Shown here piece by piece: positions 7,085 to 17,257 of a DNA stretch of 64,000 nucleotides (positions are counted from its first letter, which is position 1; the number at the start of each line of letters is the position of its first letter). Where the stretch lies: the NCBI RefSeq assembly GCF_030546745.1, contig NZ_JAUOPD010000002.1, positions 62,001 through 126,000 on the forward strand. The letters are read 5' to 3'. Below the pieces are notes generated by a model. It was not told the origin of the DNA. It worked only from the letters and a program-made list of their open reading frames with translations, and searched no databases. A program made the position numbers and the translations under genes. The DNA comes from Thalassotalea sp. 1_MG-2023 (GTDB taxonomy: Bacteria > Pseudomonadota > Gammaproteobacteria > Enterobacterales > Alteromonadaceae).

Positions 7085-8800
7085 ATGGAAAATCAAATAC
7101 CTAAACCATTCATTATCGTACTTGCCTTGATTCAAGGCGTTTTATTAACGCTGTTATATCAAAGTGTTGAACAAAGTGTTTGGCCAGCAACACAACCAAT
7201 ATGGTTAACGTCGTTAGCCACTTTTGCTATTAGTTTTCCTTTGTTGACTTTTTTATGCATCACAAAAATAAACGGTAAAGAAATAGCAAAATATTTGTTA
7301 CCCTTTTGTCTATTGTTATCCACTTTAGGCGGATATATCGGTTTACAGCTTGAGCCGATAAAATTCGTTAATAATGATAGTGTTCTGGTTGTATTTGGCT
7401 TTACTGCATTACTAGCTTCTTTTAAAGCATTGATGTATATCCAGCAATACATGAGAAATCAACCGATAACCTATAGCTCACTGTTTTCTTTATCTTGGCG
7501 AAATTTTATTATTTTTGGAGAATGTTGGCTGTTTGTCGCCATTTTTTGGGGGATTTTACACCTTGGGGCGGGGTTATTTGCAGTTGTAGAAATTGAGTTT
7601 TTTCAACAACTGCTAAGAAAGGATTGGTTTGTCATACCCGTGCTAAATCTTGCTTTTGGTTTTGCTATTATTGTTTTTAGAAATATTACACATACCGCTG
7701 ATAACATATCGACTATTTTGCAAACGTTGATCAAATTTTTGTTGCCGGCGTTAACGATTGTTTCACTAGGTTTTTTAGCAACATTACCCTTTACAGGGCT
7801 AAATACTTTATGGAAAACAGGCTCTGGAAGCTTGTTGGTTATGTGGCTTCAGGCATTAACCTTATTTTTTGTTAATGCGGTTTATCAAGATGAATCGCAT
7901 GAGAGGCCTTACCATCCTTTTATTCATCGACTTATTTTTATTGGCATTGCGTTATTGCCCGTGTACAGCATTATTGCTGCCTATGGTTTGTGGTTACGAG
8001 TTGAACAATATGGTTTAACGATTGACCGTTGCTGGGCTTTATTGGTTTGGTTGTTACTTACGTGTTTTTCTTTTGGCTATCTAATTGGCATATTGAAAAA
8101 ACGCGATGCATGGCTAGAAACCTTAAGCAAAGTTAATATTGCAATGGGTATGGTCGTGTTGGTTGTTATGCTACTCGTTAATTCACCTGTTTTAAATTTT
8201 CAAAACCTATCAGCGAAGAGTCAGCTAGCTCGCTTAGATAAAGGCTTAACCACCTACGAAGATTTTGATTATCAGTATTTTGGTCGTTCATTGGGCCGGC
8301 AAGGCTATTTAGCATTACAAAACCTTAAAAAAGAATTAAATAACGCTGCCCCCGATAAAGTCGCGATTATCGATAGAATGTATATTAATACCTTGCATAG
8401 GAGTAAAGAAAATTTCACCCTGGCAAATTTTAAAACATTAGTGACTTTTTGGCCGCAAGAAAGCGAATTTTCTACTGACTTAATTGAAGCCGTTTATAAT
8501 AAAGCTACTGAACACCAATGGTCAGGTTTTGATAATAATAGTTACTACTTTTTAGCAACCGATTTGAATGGTGATCAAAAAGCAGAGTTTGTGATTATCA
8601 CAGAAAATAACTATTCGACATCAGCAAACCTATGGTTTCATAGTGAGGGTAAGTGGCAATCAAAATATATGCCTTCACATAATCCTGCTAAAGTTCGTTA
8701 CCTAAAAGAGCAGATCATGGAAAATAACGTGACAGTGATTAAGCCAAAGTGGAGCAACTTAAAAGTAGGTGATGTTACGTTCAAAGCGCCAATTAATTAA
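7085..8800 (+). CDS. DUF4153-type polytopic membrane protein
   Basis: The 571-residue protein has about ten to twelve hydrophobic helices over its first 370 residues (for example PFIIVLALIQGVLLTLLY and NIAMGMVVLVVMLLVN). A soluble C-terminal region of about 200 residues follows. The arrangement and motifs such as FIIFGECWLFVAIFWGILHL match DUF4153 proteins, which lie in the inner membrane and have no established function. The C-terminal part contains DLNGDQKAEFVII, a stretch resembling the calcium-binding aspartate loops of FG-GAP repeats. The gene stands alone with no clear terminator. Confidence 0.75.
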   Translation: MENQIPKPFIIVLALIQGVLLTLLYQSVEQSVWPATQPIWLTSLATFAISFPLLTFLCITKINGKEIAKYLLPFCLLLSTLGGYIGLQLEPIKFVNNDSVLVVFGFTALLASFKALMYIQQYMRNQPITYSSLFSLSWRNFIIFGECWLFVAIFWGILHLGAGLFAVVEIEFFQQLLRKDWFVIPVLNLAFGFAIIVFRNITHTADNISTILQTLIKFLLPALTIVSLGFLATLPFTGLNTLWKTGSGSLLVMWLQALTLFFVNAVYQDESHERPYHPFIHRLIFIGIALLPVYSIIAAYGLWLRVEQYGLTIDRCWALLVWLLLTCFSFGYLIGILKKRDAWLETLSKVNIAMGMVVLVVMLLVNSPVLNFQNLSAKSQLARLDKGLTTYEDFDYQYFGRSLGRQGYLALQNLKKELNNAAPDKVAIIDRMYINTLHRSKENFTLANFKTLVTFWPQESEFSTDLIEAVYNKATEHQWSGFDNNSYYFLATDLNGDQKAEFVIITENNYSTSANLWFHSEGKWQSKYMPSHNPAKVRYLKEQIMENNVTVIKPKWSNLKVGDVTFKAPIN

Positions 8801-9006
8801 CGCGCTCGTTTTGTTGATATTCCGAGAAACTTTCTATGAGATCCCTGAAAATCAAACGCCGTATTGAGCCATTTTGAGCGGTTCGATTACTATTATGAAA
8901 TGTTGACCCTAAATACAGTTAACGGATATTTGATGAGTACTCTCTTTGTAAAAAATGATAAAAGCTGCCAATACTCAGCAACCTAATAAAGGATTTAACT
9001 AAAGAT

Positions 9007-10011
9007 ATGATTCGTATAGCGACTATAGGCTCTAATTTCATCACTGAACAGTTTTTAGATGCAATCGAACATACTAATTTGTTCGACATCGCGGGTATTT
9101 ACTCTCGGAGCACGGAAAAAGCCGAAGCACTAGCCACCAAGCACAATGCAAAGCTTGTCTTCAACAACCTAGATGAATTAGCGAGTTGTTCAGAAATAGA
9201 TGCTGTATATATTGCTAGCCCTAACTCACTGCATTTTGAGCAATCTGTTCAAATGCTAAAAGCTGGCAAACACGTTATATGTGAAAAACCGCTAGCCGCA
9301 AACTTTCAGCATGCAAAAGAAATGTTTAAGGTTGCCGAAGAAAATAGAGTCGTGCTTTTTGAAGCATTTCTTACAGAGTGCTTACCTAACTTCAAAGTCG
9401 TTCAACATAGCCTCGACAATCTAGGTAGGATTACTCAAGCACACTTTAGTTATTGTCAGTATTCTTCCCGTTATTCAAAATATCTCGAAGGTGAGAACCC
9501 AAATACGTTCAATCCTTCTTTCGCAAATGGTTCAATAATGGATATTGGCTACTATTGTGTTGCAACGGCTGTTGCATTGTTTGGTGAACCAAAATCGATT
9601 AAAGCTACCGCAAATCTTTTAGATTCAGGCGTTGATAGTAATGGGCAAGTCATTTTTGTTTATCCTAACTTCTCTCTTGTTATTTCACACTCGAAAGTGA
9701 GTAACTCATTTGTTAATAGTGAGGTACAAGGTGAAAACGGTGCGATTCAAGTAAGGAACCTATCGCAAATGGAGCAAGTATTGCTATGCAGAAAAGGAGA
9801 GCTTGAAATAGATCTGACCGAAGAACAACACAACAATACTATGTATTACGAAGCGATAGAGTTTGCCAAATGGGTGCAGTCAAGTGAAATGGACGCTGGT
9901 AAAGTCGCAAGATCGTTGTCTGTAGCAAGAATACTTACTGAGATACGACATCAAACGAATGTTGTGTTTCCTTCTGATAACCAAATGAATATTAAAAAAG
10001 TTCTTAATTAG
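9007..10011 (+). CDS. Gfo/Idh/MocA-family NAD(P)-dependent oxidoreductase
   Basis: The 334-residue protein begins with a Rossmann nucleotide-binding fold (IRIATIGSNFITEQFLDAI). It carries IDAVYIASPNSLHF and the hallmark GKHVICEKPLAANF, in which the EKP lysine sits at the active site. FLTECLPNFKVV and MDIGYYCVATAVALFG mark the C-terminal catalytic domain. Members oxidise or reduce sugars, inositols or related polyols with NAD(P). The substrate is not determined, and no transport or sugar genes lie next to it. No signal peptide is seen, so it acts in the cytoplasm. Confidence 0.88.
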   Translation: MIRIATIGSNFITEQFLDAIEHTNLFDIAGIYSRSTEKAEALATKHNAKLVFNNLDELASCSEIDAVYIASPNSLHFEQSVQMLKAGKHVICEKPLAANFQHAKEMFKVAEENRVVLFEAFLTECLPNFKVVQHSLDNLGRITQAHFSYCQYSSRYSKYLEGENPNTFNPSFANGSIMDIGYYCVATAVALFGEPKSIKATANLLDSGVDSNGQVIFVYPNFSLVISHSKVSNSFVNSEVQGENGAIQVRNLSQMEQVLLCRKGELEIDLTEEQHNNTMYYEAIEFAKWVQSSEMDAGKVARSLSVARILTEIRHQTNVVFPSDNQMNIKKVLN

Positions 10012-10126
10012 CGATCATTTCATTTTATATTCAATCTGAAAAGTTGTGATTGTATATTTTTGCTCTACGCAGATTTCTAACTAATGCCCGAATAAACTCA
10101 ACGTTTTTAATATTTGTTAACAATAT

Positions 10127-10162
10127 AAAAAGCTTTCTATTATGTTAAATAAAAAGCTTTTT
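10127..10162. terminator. AT-rich convergent hairpin
   Basis: AAAAAGCTTT (10127-10136) can pair with AAAGCTTTTT (10153-10162). The hairpin lies between two convergent genes that end at 10011 and 10169. The stem has only two GC pairs, so it is a weak candidate for a bidirectional terminator. Confidence 0.4.
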
Positions 10163-10168
10163 ATCACG

Positions 10169-11332
10169 TTACCTTTCCTTGAGACGATTGAGTAAATTGT
10201 CTCGGTGATGTTTAAATGAGTTGTTTTCAACATTTTCAATGAGGCTTTTTTCAATGGCAATATTCATCATGTTGAGTGCTTCGTTAAGTTGTCCGTTTGC
10301 GGCTAAACCATCTGCGAGGCTGTCATAGCCATCAGCTTTGTGTGGGTAGTTTTTTATATTATAAGTAAATAATTTTATCGCTTTGTTAATGGCTTTATTC
10401 TCTAGCGCAATATAACCCGCGTGATTAACCGCTCGATAGCTAGGAGTGATCTGATACCCATATAATTGAGATTGTTGTGTGTAGAAATGCTCGATGGCCT
10501 CTAAACCTTGTTCAATTACTTCTTTTGGGCAGTTCAATGTTGCTTGTAACGCATAAAATGCTTTTGGGTGCCCAGCAAGTGCGGTGGTGTTGTGGCTTTC
10601 TTGTTCCACTAAGCTTTCAGTATAGCGAAAACCTTTAGGTGAATATTTTTTCAATAACGCTAAGTATTGCTGATAAGCGCTCAGCATCATACCGCCTTCA
10701 TTGCCCATGTTGATGTATAAATAAGTATTGAGTGTAGCCCTGTTGGCAAAAAACTGTTCTGCCTCTTTAAATATGACTTTGTCATGCCACCACAAACTAG
10801 GGCTAAAGGCAAAATGAGCTTGGAAAAGTTCTGGTCGAGCCTGCATTGCATAAACAGCAAATAAACCGCTTAAAGAGTGTCCCGATAGCACTTTAAACTT
10901 ATTCGTTCTGTAGTTTTTGTTGATATAAGGGATCAGCTCTTGTTCGAGAAAATTAAGAAAGTTATCAGCCCCACCTGAAATTCCCCATTCGTTGTAACTT
11001 TCATGGTAAGTTGGTGTGAAGTCTCTGGTGCGATGGGTATTTTTAATGGCCACAATAATCATTTCTTGAGCATCATTATCTTGGTTGTGTAAATCTAACG
11101 AGCCAATAACATGATTAAAATTTCGTTGACCATCTAGTAAATATAATACGGGATAATCTAACTCTGTGTTTAGCTGATAATTATTAGGTAAGTGTATTAA
11201 TAGCTCTCGTTGTTCAGCTAATATTTTAGAGGGTAAGTTAATAACCTTCGATTCACCTCGTACTTTTGCATCAGCATTAGTGATATTGGCTAGTAGTAGA
11301 AAAAGCAGTACTGCTATTACACGATTAAACAT
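10169..11332 (-). CDS. Secreted esterase of the Fes/IroE/esterase-D alpha/beta-hydrolase family with a TPR-like tail
   Basis: The 387-residue product starts with a signal peptide (MFNRVIAVLLFLLLANITNADA). It is followed by a putative-esterase (PF00756-type) alpha/beta-hydrolase domain with PVLYLLDGQRNF, the nucleophile elbow LSGHSLSGLFAVYAM, and a later acid/His region. Residues after about 290 (AGYIALENKAINKAIKLF, then ADGYDSLADGLAANGQLNEAL) look like one or two TPR repeats, a combination common in marine gammaproteobacteria. It probably hydrolyses an ester in the periplasm, possibly a siderophore or acyl ester. It is divergent from a ToxR-like regulator that could control it. Confidence 0.85.
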   Translation of the reverse strand: MFNRVIAVLLFLLLANITNADAKVRGESKVINLPSKILAEQRELLIHLPNNYQLNTELDYPVLYLLDGQRNFNHVIGSLDLHNQDNDAQEMIIVAIKNTHRTRDFTPTYHESYNEWGISGGADNFLNFLEQELIPYINKNYRTNKFKVLSGHSLSGLFAVYAMQARPELFQAHFAFSPSLWWHDKVIFKEAEQFFANRATLNTYLYINMGNEGGMMLSAYQQYLALLKKYSPKGFRYTESLVEQESHNTTALAGHPKAFYALQATLNCPKEVIEQGLEAIEHFYTQQSQLYGYQITPSYRAVNHAGYIALENKAINKAIKLFTYNIKNYPHKADGYDSLADGLAANGQLNEALNMMNIAIEKSLIENVENNSFKHHRDNLLNRLKER

Positions 11333-11586
11333 AAAGTGATCCTTAAAATTAAATGAGATTAAATGGCATATTCAACATGAATCACTGTGATTTTATTAAG
11401 CGCTAAAGTAATGATTTTTTGAGGAAAAAAAGTGACAAAAAGGTGATTATGCTTATATCAGGGTGATTTTTGCACGAAAAGCTGACATTGTGCATTTCAG
11501 ATATTTTTTATCTAGTTAACGGCGTGGTAAACTAATTCCACGTTATACGCTGTTTTTAAGCCTCCTTGAAAAGTAAACAACGAGTT

Positions 11587-13785
11587 ATGATCCGAATTGG
11601 CGAGTTTATCTTTGATACAGAACAGGCTCGATTAGTATGCCAAGAAAAAGAAATAGCCCTTGAACCAAAGCTATTTGAACTATTATTGCTCTTTGTTAAC
11701 CAGCCAAACACGATAATTTCTCGACAAGATATCTTAGAACATTTGTGGCCAGGCTCACTTGTTACAGATAATGCCATCAATAAGCTGGTTGCAAGCCTTC
11801 GTAAAGTGTTAACTGATGATCCGAAAAGCCCTCGTTATATTCAAACCATTCCAAAGCGCGGATATCGATTGATTTGTCAGGTGAGTGTACTCGATAGTTC
11901 GCAAGCAGGTGGAAAATCTCACTTGGTGAACGAAGAGAGCAACGCAGAAAATAAACAGCAAGACCACGTTCGAACCAAAATAGTTAGTGCCGTATTAATT
12001 TCGTTTCTATTGCTGTTTGGCAGTGTTTTTTTATGGCAAGTATTTAGTGATAACGATAAACAAGCTCATCATAATCAATTTACCAAAGCGTTAACACGTG
12101 CGCATGGCATGGAAGAGTCAGCACGTATGCATCCAGATAATACTCACCTTTATTACTTAAAACAGAGAGAGCAACAACACGCTAAAAATACTCAATTCCA
12201 ATTGTGGATAAAAAATATTCACACCGCACAAACACAACAGGTAGAGACGGGTAAAACTAACATCAGTAAAATTATCGCCGTGATTACACAGCCTGATAGT
12301 GTAATGACAACTCTATTTTATCTTGATAAACAGCGAGGGAGTTGTCGTGTTTATCAAGCGACTTTAATTGCTGTGCATCAATCAAACTCAATAAATAACA
12401 CAATGCAATGGCAACAAGACGTTGAAAAGTTATTTGATTGCAGTGATAAACGCCTAAAAGATGTTGATTATCATGCTGATAAAAAAATGCTTTATTACAC
12501 GGCACAACCGCAAAATTTTTGGCCTAATCAAATATACGCTTTTGATTTAGACACTAAAAAGCATAGTTTTGTCACGCAAACAGAGCCGGTAGGTTGGGGG
12601 CATCACAACATTGATATTTCACCTGATGGCAACAAACTGTTAATAATGAGTACCACTAGTGATATCAAAACCCAGCTACAGGTGTTGAATTTACACACGA
12701 ATGAAATCACAGCAGGGATGAAATTTGACTATCTCGTCACTGAAGCGATTTGGCATCATAACTCTGAACATGTTTATTACTTTGCCGCACCACCGGCACA
12801 CCAAATTATCAACAGTGATATACAAGGTCACAATGCGACAGCGGTTGTCAATGTTTCTGAGTACTTATCACCTCAAATGTCACTGTTTCCTGATGGAAAA
12901 AATTTACTGTTTAGTACCAAGCAGAACAATTATGGTATTAGTTGGTTAGTTGCGCCAAAAAGCATAAATGAAAAAACTAACATTAATATCGATAACTCCA
13001 CGGTTGACGATTTTAACCCTGCGCTATTCCATCAGAGCTCAAAATATCTGTTTATATCAAATCGTAGTGGCCGAGCACAGTTGTATTTAGCCTCTGAAGG
13101 AAGCAAACAAGCCGAGATAGTGACGAACTTTTCACAGTCTTACCATTTGAGTTATATGGCAATTTCAGCGGACGATAAAAACTTACTTATGAATGTTGGC
13201 AATAACGTGTATTTAATTGCTATGCGTGAATTAAATGAACATACCCCGTTAACAACCCTGAAAAAAGAACAACTTATTTTCTCTAGTGACAACCCGATTA
13301 TCTCGATTGATTGGTTATCAAGCAATGGCGTAGCAATTACCGCAGTGCGAAACGGGATACCTGAATTAAAGGTAGTTAATCTACTCAGCCGAAAAGCACA
13401 ACAACTCAATGGAAATTGGGCATATGGGATGACCGACAGTCAGCACCCTGAATATCATTATTTAATCGAGCAACAGACTAATAATGTGTACCGAATAAAT
13501 TCACTAACCTTCAGTGATGATCCAATGGAAAAATTACAGCATTTGACGAATACCCAAATAACGCTACCCAATCACTTTTTCCACGTGAAAATAGACAACA
13601 ACGTTTTGTGTTATGGTAACGAAGAAAATGGTAGCGTCTATTTACATGCCGAACCATTAAATACTAAGACTCAAAGCCATAAATATCGTTTAAATGATTT
13701 TATAAGCTACGACGTTAATAACGGTAACATTATCGTCAGTGACATCGAAAGCTTCGAGGGGGATGTACATCGCACTATGTATTAA
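11587..13785 (+). CDS. ToxR/CadC-like transmembrane transcriptional regulator with a periplasmic beta-propeller-like domain
   Basis: The N-terminus is an OmpR/ToxR winged helix, running from FIFDTEQARLVCQEKEIAL through LEHLWPGSLVTDNAINKLV to IPKRGYRLI. A membrane segment follows (IVSAVLISFLLLFGSVFLWQV), then about 560 periplasmic residues. These contain repeated TolB/WD40-like blades (HNIDISPDGNKLLIMS, SYMAISADDKNLLMN). Such proteins are one-component sensors that bind DNA from the membrane. I use the ATG at 11587; a TTG at 11566 adds seven residues, and neither has a strong ribosome site. It is divergent from the secreted esterase gene, a plausible target. Confidence 0.85.
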   Translation: MIRIGEFIFDTEQARLVCQEKEIALEPKLFELLLLFVNQPNTIISRQDILEHLWPGSLVTDNAINKLVASLRKVLTDDPKSPRYIQTIPKRGYRLICQVSVLDSSQAGGKSHLVNEESNAENKQQDHVRTKIVSAVLISFLLLFGSVFLWQVFSDNDKQAHHNQFTKALTRAHGMEESARMHPDNTHLYYLKQREQQHAKNTQFQLWIKNIHTAQTQQVETGKTNISKIIAVITQPDSVMTTLFYLDKQRGSCRVYQATLIAVHQSNSINNTMQWQQDVEKLFDCSDKRLKDVDYHADKKMLYYTAQPQNFWPNQIYAFDLDTKKHSFVTQTEPVGWGHHNIDISPDGNKLLIMSTTSDIKTQLQVLNLHTNEITAGMKFDYLVTEAIWHHNSEHVYYFAAPPAHQIINSDIQGHNATAVVNVSEYLSPQMSLFPDGKNLLFSTKQNNYGISWLVAPKSINEKTNINIDNSTVDDFNPALFHQSSKYLFISNRSGRAQLYLASEGSKQAEIVTNFSQSYHLSYMAISADDKNLLMNVGNNVYLIAMRELNEHTPLTTLKKEQLIFSSDNPIISIDWLSSNGVAITAVRNGIPELKVVNLLSRKAQQLNGNWAYGMTDSQHPEYHYLIEQQTNNVYRINSLTFSDDPMEKLQHLTNTQITLPNHFFHVKIDNNVLCYGNEENGSVYLHAEPLNTKTQSHKYRLNDFISYDVNNGNIIVSDIESFEGDVHRTMY

Positions 13786-13848
13786 AGCTTTTAGGTTTAT
13801 ATAGTGGTGATGGCCACCGCCCCTTTTCTTCGCTTTTACTCTATTAAC

Positions 13849-14733
13849 TTACTGGTATACTGCGGTTGATCCTTCAGAAATTAAGTCTAAGCCAGTAGCA
13901 TTCTTTTGCATTAATTCAACGAGCACTGAAATAGGCTCTAAATACAATTCGTAAGTACTATGATGAATGGGTAGTACTTTCGTAATGGAAAGCGCTTTAA
14001 CCAACGTTAAAACATCTTTTGCGGCCATACTTATTTGCCCTAATGGTCCACTAGTACCGACTTTTCCCATGTTCGGTACCAAAATATCTATCGGCCCTAA
14101 AGATTGAACAAAGTTAATCACTCGTTCACTTGGCATAGAATCTCCTGTCCAATAAAGGCTGCGTTGCCAACTTCCTTGTTGAAATACTATATAAAAGCCT
14201 AAACCATGACCAAGTATTGACTCTAAATCTTTATTCAAAGTATGGTCGGCTGGTACCGCAGTAATAGTGACTTTACCGTGACGCGTTTTATATTCACGTT
14301 TATCGCCTGGAGCCATTGCATCAAGATTAGTGAAGCCCAACTTACCAATTTTTTCTTGATCATCTGTAGGTAACACCATCAAAATATCTTTTTGTAATTG
14401 TTTATGTGCCTGTTGATCAAAGTGATCTTCATGCGCATGACTTAATAAAACTAAATCTGTCTGTGTTAAATCTACATTCGGTAATTGGGTAATGCGCTTG
14501 TGGTATCGAACATTAGGTCCAACTGTTAAATCAAACATTTCGTTTGGGTCAGCCATTAGAAATGCCTGATCCCCTTCACCAAGCATAGGATCGGTCAAAA
14601 TAGTTAAACCGTCAAAATGCAGTTCCATGCTTGGGCCGCCAAGCCAACGTACTTCTAATTCTGGTGCTTGTGCGTATGATTCGCTACATAGCAAGACAAT
14701 GATATGTAAGAAAATTAATTTAAATAATCGCAT
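13849..14733 (-). CDS. Exported MBL-fold metallo-hydrolase (UlaG-like)
   Basis: The 294-residue protein has a signal peptide (MRLFKLIFLHIIVLLCSESYA) and the metallo-beta-lactamase fold signature LSHAHEDHFD. Further metal ligands are likely in AVPADHTLN, YWTGDS and PIHHSTY. The sequence resembles the UlaG/YddR branch of MBL hydrolases (start VRWLGGPSMELHFDGLTILT) rather than true beta-lactamases. The substrate is unknown. It is divergent from a LysR regulator 98 bases away, the standard setting for LysR control of a single target gene. Confidence 0.85.
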   Translation of the reverse strand: MRLFKLIFLHIIVLLCSESYAQAPELEVRWLGGPSMELHFDGLTILTDPMLGEGDQAFLMADPNEMFDLTVGPNVRYHKRITQLPNVDLTQTDLVLLSHAHEDHFDQQAHKQLQKDILMVLPTDDQEKIGKLGFTNLDAMAPGDKREYKTRHGKVTITAVPADHTLNKDLESILGHGLGFYIVFQQGSWQRSLYWTGDSMPSERVINFVQSLGPIDILVPNMGKVGTSGPLGQISMAAKDVLTLVKALSITKVLPIHHSTYELYLEPISVLVELMQKNATGLDLISEGSTAVYQ

Positions 14734-14831
14734 TTTTTATCTCTGTTAAATAAAGTGGTAAGAGAATAACAACTTGCTATTAAACGAACTAGATGACTAA
14801 TATTGCATAAACTAAACGAAATATTTGTACA

Positions 14832-15674
14832 ATGAGCAACTTAATTCAGATTCAAACTTTTCTTGAAGTAGCCAAAAGCAGTAGCTTTACTCAAGCGAGT
14901 AACAATCTTGCTTTACCCAGATCAACAGTGAGTGCTCGTATTAAGGCATTAGAAACGCGGATCAATACCCGCTTATTCAATAGGAACACCCGAAATGTTA
15001 GCTTAACCAATGAGGGCGTTGATTATTTACAAGTGTGTCAAAAAGCCCTAGGAATGTTAGTTTCTGCAGAGGAAGCGTTAATTCAAGATGATGTACTATC
15101 AGGCAAGCTGAAAATTTCTGTTCCCGTAGCGATGCCTAAATTACCCTTAGCGCAGCTAATTTCATCGTTTCAGCAGATTTATACGCATTTACGTGTAGAA
15201 ATCATTGTTACTGACTCTCCACAAGATATTGTTGCTGAAAATATAGATGTTGCTATTCGAGGACGTGATGCTGGCGATTTAGACCTAATAGCTAGAGAGC
15301 TTGGTAAAGCTAAGCTAGGTTATTTCGCTTCACCTGGCGTGGTTGAGCAGCTAGGAAAAGAGGCAAATGAAGAAAGCTTATCTACTCAACTTATCTTTGC
15401 CCCAGTAAAAAAATCACAACGTTTTAAGTTAATAACACAAGACTTTTCACTCGCACATGATTTAGCTTGTACGAATCAAGGGGTTGTTATATTGCCGATA
15501 AACTTATGTCAACAAGCTGTTGAGGCTGGCTTACTATTACAATTTAACTGTATACCACAACCTTCTGAGCTGCCGGTATATTTGGTTTACCCAAACAGAA
15601 GTTATGTAGCAAAAAGAGTTAGAGTGTTCATCGACTTTATCATCTCAAATCATCAAGCATTTAAACTCATTTGA
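14832..15674 (+). CDS. LysR-family transcriptional regulator
   Basis: The 280-residue protein has the LysR N-terminal winged helix-turn-helix (FLEVAKSSSFTQASNNLALP, then STVSARIKALETRINTRLF) and a substrate-binding effector domain. Conserved patches such as GKLKISVPVAMPKLPLAQLI and DVAIRGRDAGDLDLIAREL place it with the group that regulates a divergently encoded enzyme. The likely target is the adjacent MBL-fold hydrolase. I could not identify a definite T-N11-A box in the 98-base intergenic region. Confidence 0.88.
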   Translation: MSNLIQIQTFLEVAKSSSFTQASNNLALPRSTVSARIKALETRINTRLFNRNTRNVSLTNEGVDYLQVCQKALGMLVSAEEALIQDDVLSGKLKISVPVAMPKLPLAQLISSFQQIYTHLRVEIIVTDSPQDIVAENIDVAIRGRDAGDLDLIARELGKAKLGYFASPGVVEQLGKEANEESLSTQLIFAPVKKSQRFKLITQDFSLAHDLACTNQGVVILPINLCQQAVEAGLLLQFNCIPQPSELPVYLVYPNRSYVAKRVRVFIDFIISNHQAFKLI

Positions 15675-15927
15675 TACATGTTAAACGCTTCATCGATAGC
15701 TAGACCAACAATACGCTTTAGGCGAGTTTACCGAGATGCTATGTTGATGTATCAAGCATATTTTGCCCTAAGCTGACCGGCAGCAAAAAAAGTGAGATGA
15801 TTCTCACGGCCTATAGTATTAATATCAATAGGTTATAGTACTCATCGAGAATGTATAACCATAGAAATTTTCGATAAGATGAGCGTCATAAGAATCAATG
15901 GCAATTAAGTGTTAGTAAAGCTGTTGG

Positions 15928-16935
15928 TCACGAATCATTTCTTACTGACTTGATAGAAGTACTATGGCTTGTTTGACTAGATAAAAATTCTACAGTTTCC
16001 ATAATTTTGGCTACCACTACCTCTGGGGCATCGGCAGTCATGTTATGAGTGGCCCCCTTTACAACAATATGTTCTGAATTGTGAGAAAGCTGAGCGATAC
16101 TTTTTTGCATTTCAGCCCACTTATCTCCGACGCTGTAGAAACGAGGTGCTGCTTTGTAGGCTTCTCTGTCATGACTCATAACTATCATTTTTAAGTCACC
16201 AAAGTCATAATTAAAGTCTTCCAAAGGAGTATAAAGGCCTTTCTCGTTTCGATACGTCGAAAGTACATGAGCATATCTAAAGCTCGAGTAGTACTGATCT
16301 AATCTTTTTGTCATTTTAGTGTCATAGGTCTTAAAGATATTTTTAATGGCAGATAGCCCTAACACGGGATCAACATAGTGCCAAATTTTTACATATTCAG
16401 GAATGGGATCGAATTTACCACGCATGATTTCGTGCTGGTTTTCGTGCGCTGAATCTAGAAATATTAGGGCAGCTATATTGATGTTTGCTCTTGCAACGGT
16501 TCTTCTGGCAATGATCCCACCATAGGATTTTGCAACTAAAATGACAGGGTTGTCACCTGAAATATGTTTTATAAGAGATTCTTGAACTTGAGACTTTTGG
16601 TCAGTAGTAAATGTGCGTGGTACGTCATCGCTGCCTCCATGGCCTAATCTGTCGTAATAGCAGGCAGTAAATGTTTCAGGTAACTCTTCAACAATAGCAG
16701 ACCAAGCTTCTTCTGAATCTGAGCCAAAACCAGTTTCAAGAAATACTAAAGGTTCACCATTTCCTTTACATACGTATCTCACACTTTTCCCTTCAAAGTT
16801 AAAATAACTACCTTCAAAAGACATTGGTTCGTATAGGAATGCTGCGATAGCACGCAATAGTAAATATACAAAAGCTAGAATTAATACTACAAAAGTTAGC
16901 TTGTTCGTAGCTAAACGTTGAAAAGAAATAGTCAT
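15928..16935 (-). CDS. Membrane-anchored alpha/beta hydrolase
   Basis: The 335-residue protein has one N-terminal membrane anchor (LTFVVLILAFVYLLLRAIAAF) and an alpha/beta-hydrolase fold with FLETGFGSDSEEAW, CYYDRLGHGGSDD and the nucleophile elbow VILVAKSYGG. The elbow reads A-K-S-Y-G instead of the usual G-x-S-x-G, a tolerated variant. A likely acid (MIVMSHDRE) and the catalytic His (KGATHNM) follow in order. The substrate is unknown. The gene is isolated next to a 599-base gap without an intact gene. Confidence 0.8.
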   Translation of the reverse strand: MTISFQRLATNKLTFVVLILAFVYLLLRAIAAFLYEPMSFEGSYFNFEGKSVRYVCKGNGEPLVFLETGFGSDSEEAWSAIVEELPETFTACYYDRLGHGGSDDVPRTFTTDQKSQVQESLIKHISGDNPVILVAKSYGGIIARRTVARANINIAALIFLDSAHENQHEIMRGKFDPIPEYVKIWHYVDPVLGLSAIKNIFKTYDTKMTKRLDQYYSSFRYAHVLSTYRNEKGLYTPLEDFNYDFGDLKMIVMSHDREAYKAAPRFYSVGDKWAEMQKSIAQLSHNSEHIVVKGATHNMTADAPEVVVAKIMETVEFLSSQTSHSTSIKSVRNDS

Positions 16936-17257
16936 ATTAGTCCTTTAATTTATAATGGTTTACAAGTTTTTTAACATAATGGTTGGTGCAAGTTAAATAG
17001 ACGTACTGCCAATATCCAATTTATCTGGAAAAATATTATTACTAAAACAGAAAAATAACCCTCAAGACAAGTGCGCTTATTTTTAACATTTTAACTTTTC
17101 TTATTAATGATTGTTTTATCAGTCACATTTTGTATAAAAATCAATCTCTCATATATAAATTTTATATTCAACGAATTCTTTCGTATTTTTATTGAGGTGA
17201 GAATTATAATGTTTAAAAGCATATAGATTAATACAGAATGTTCAGGCAGAACCTTAA

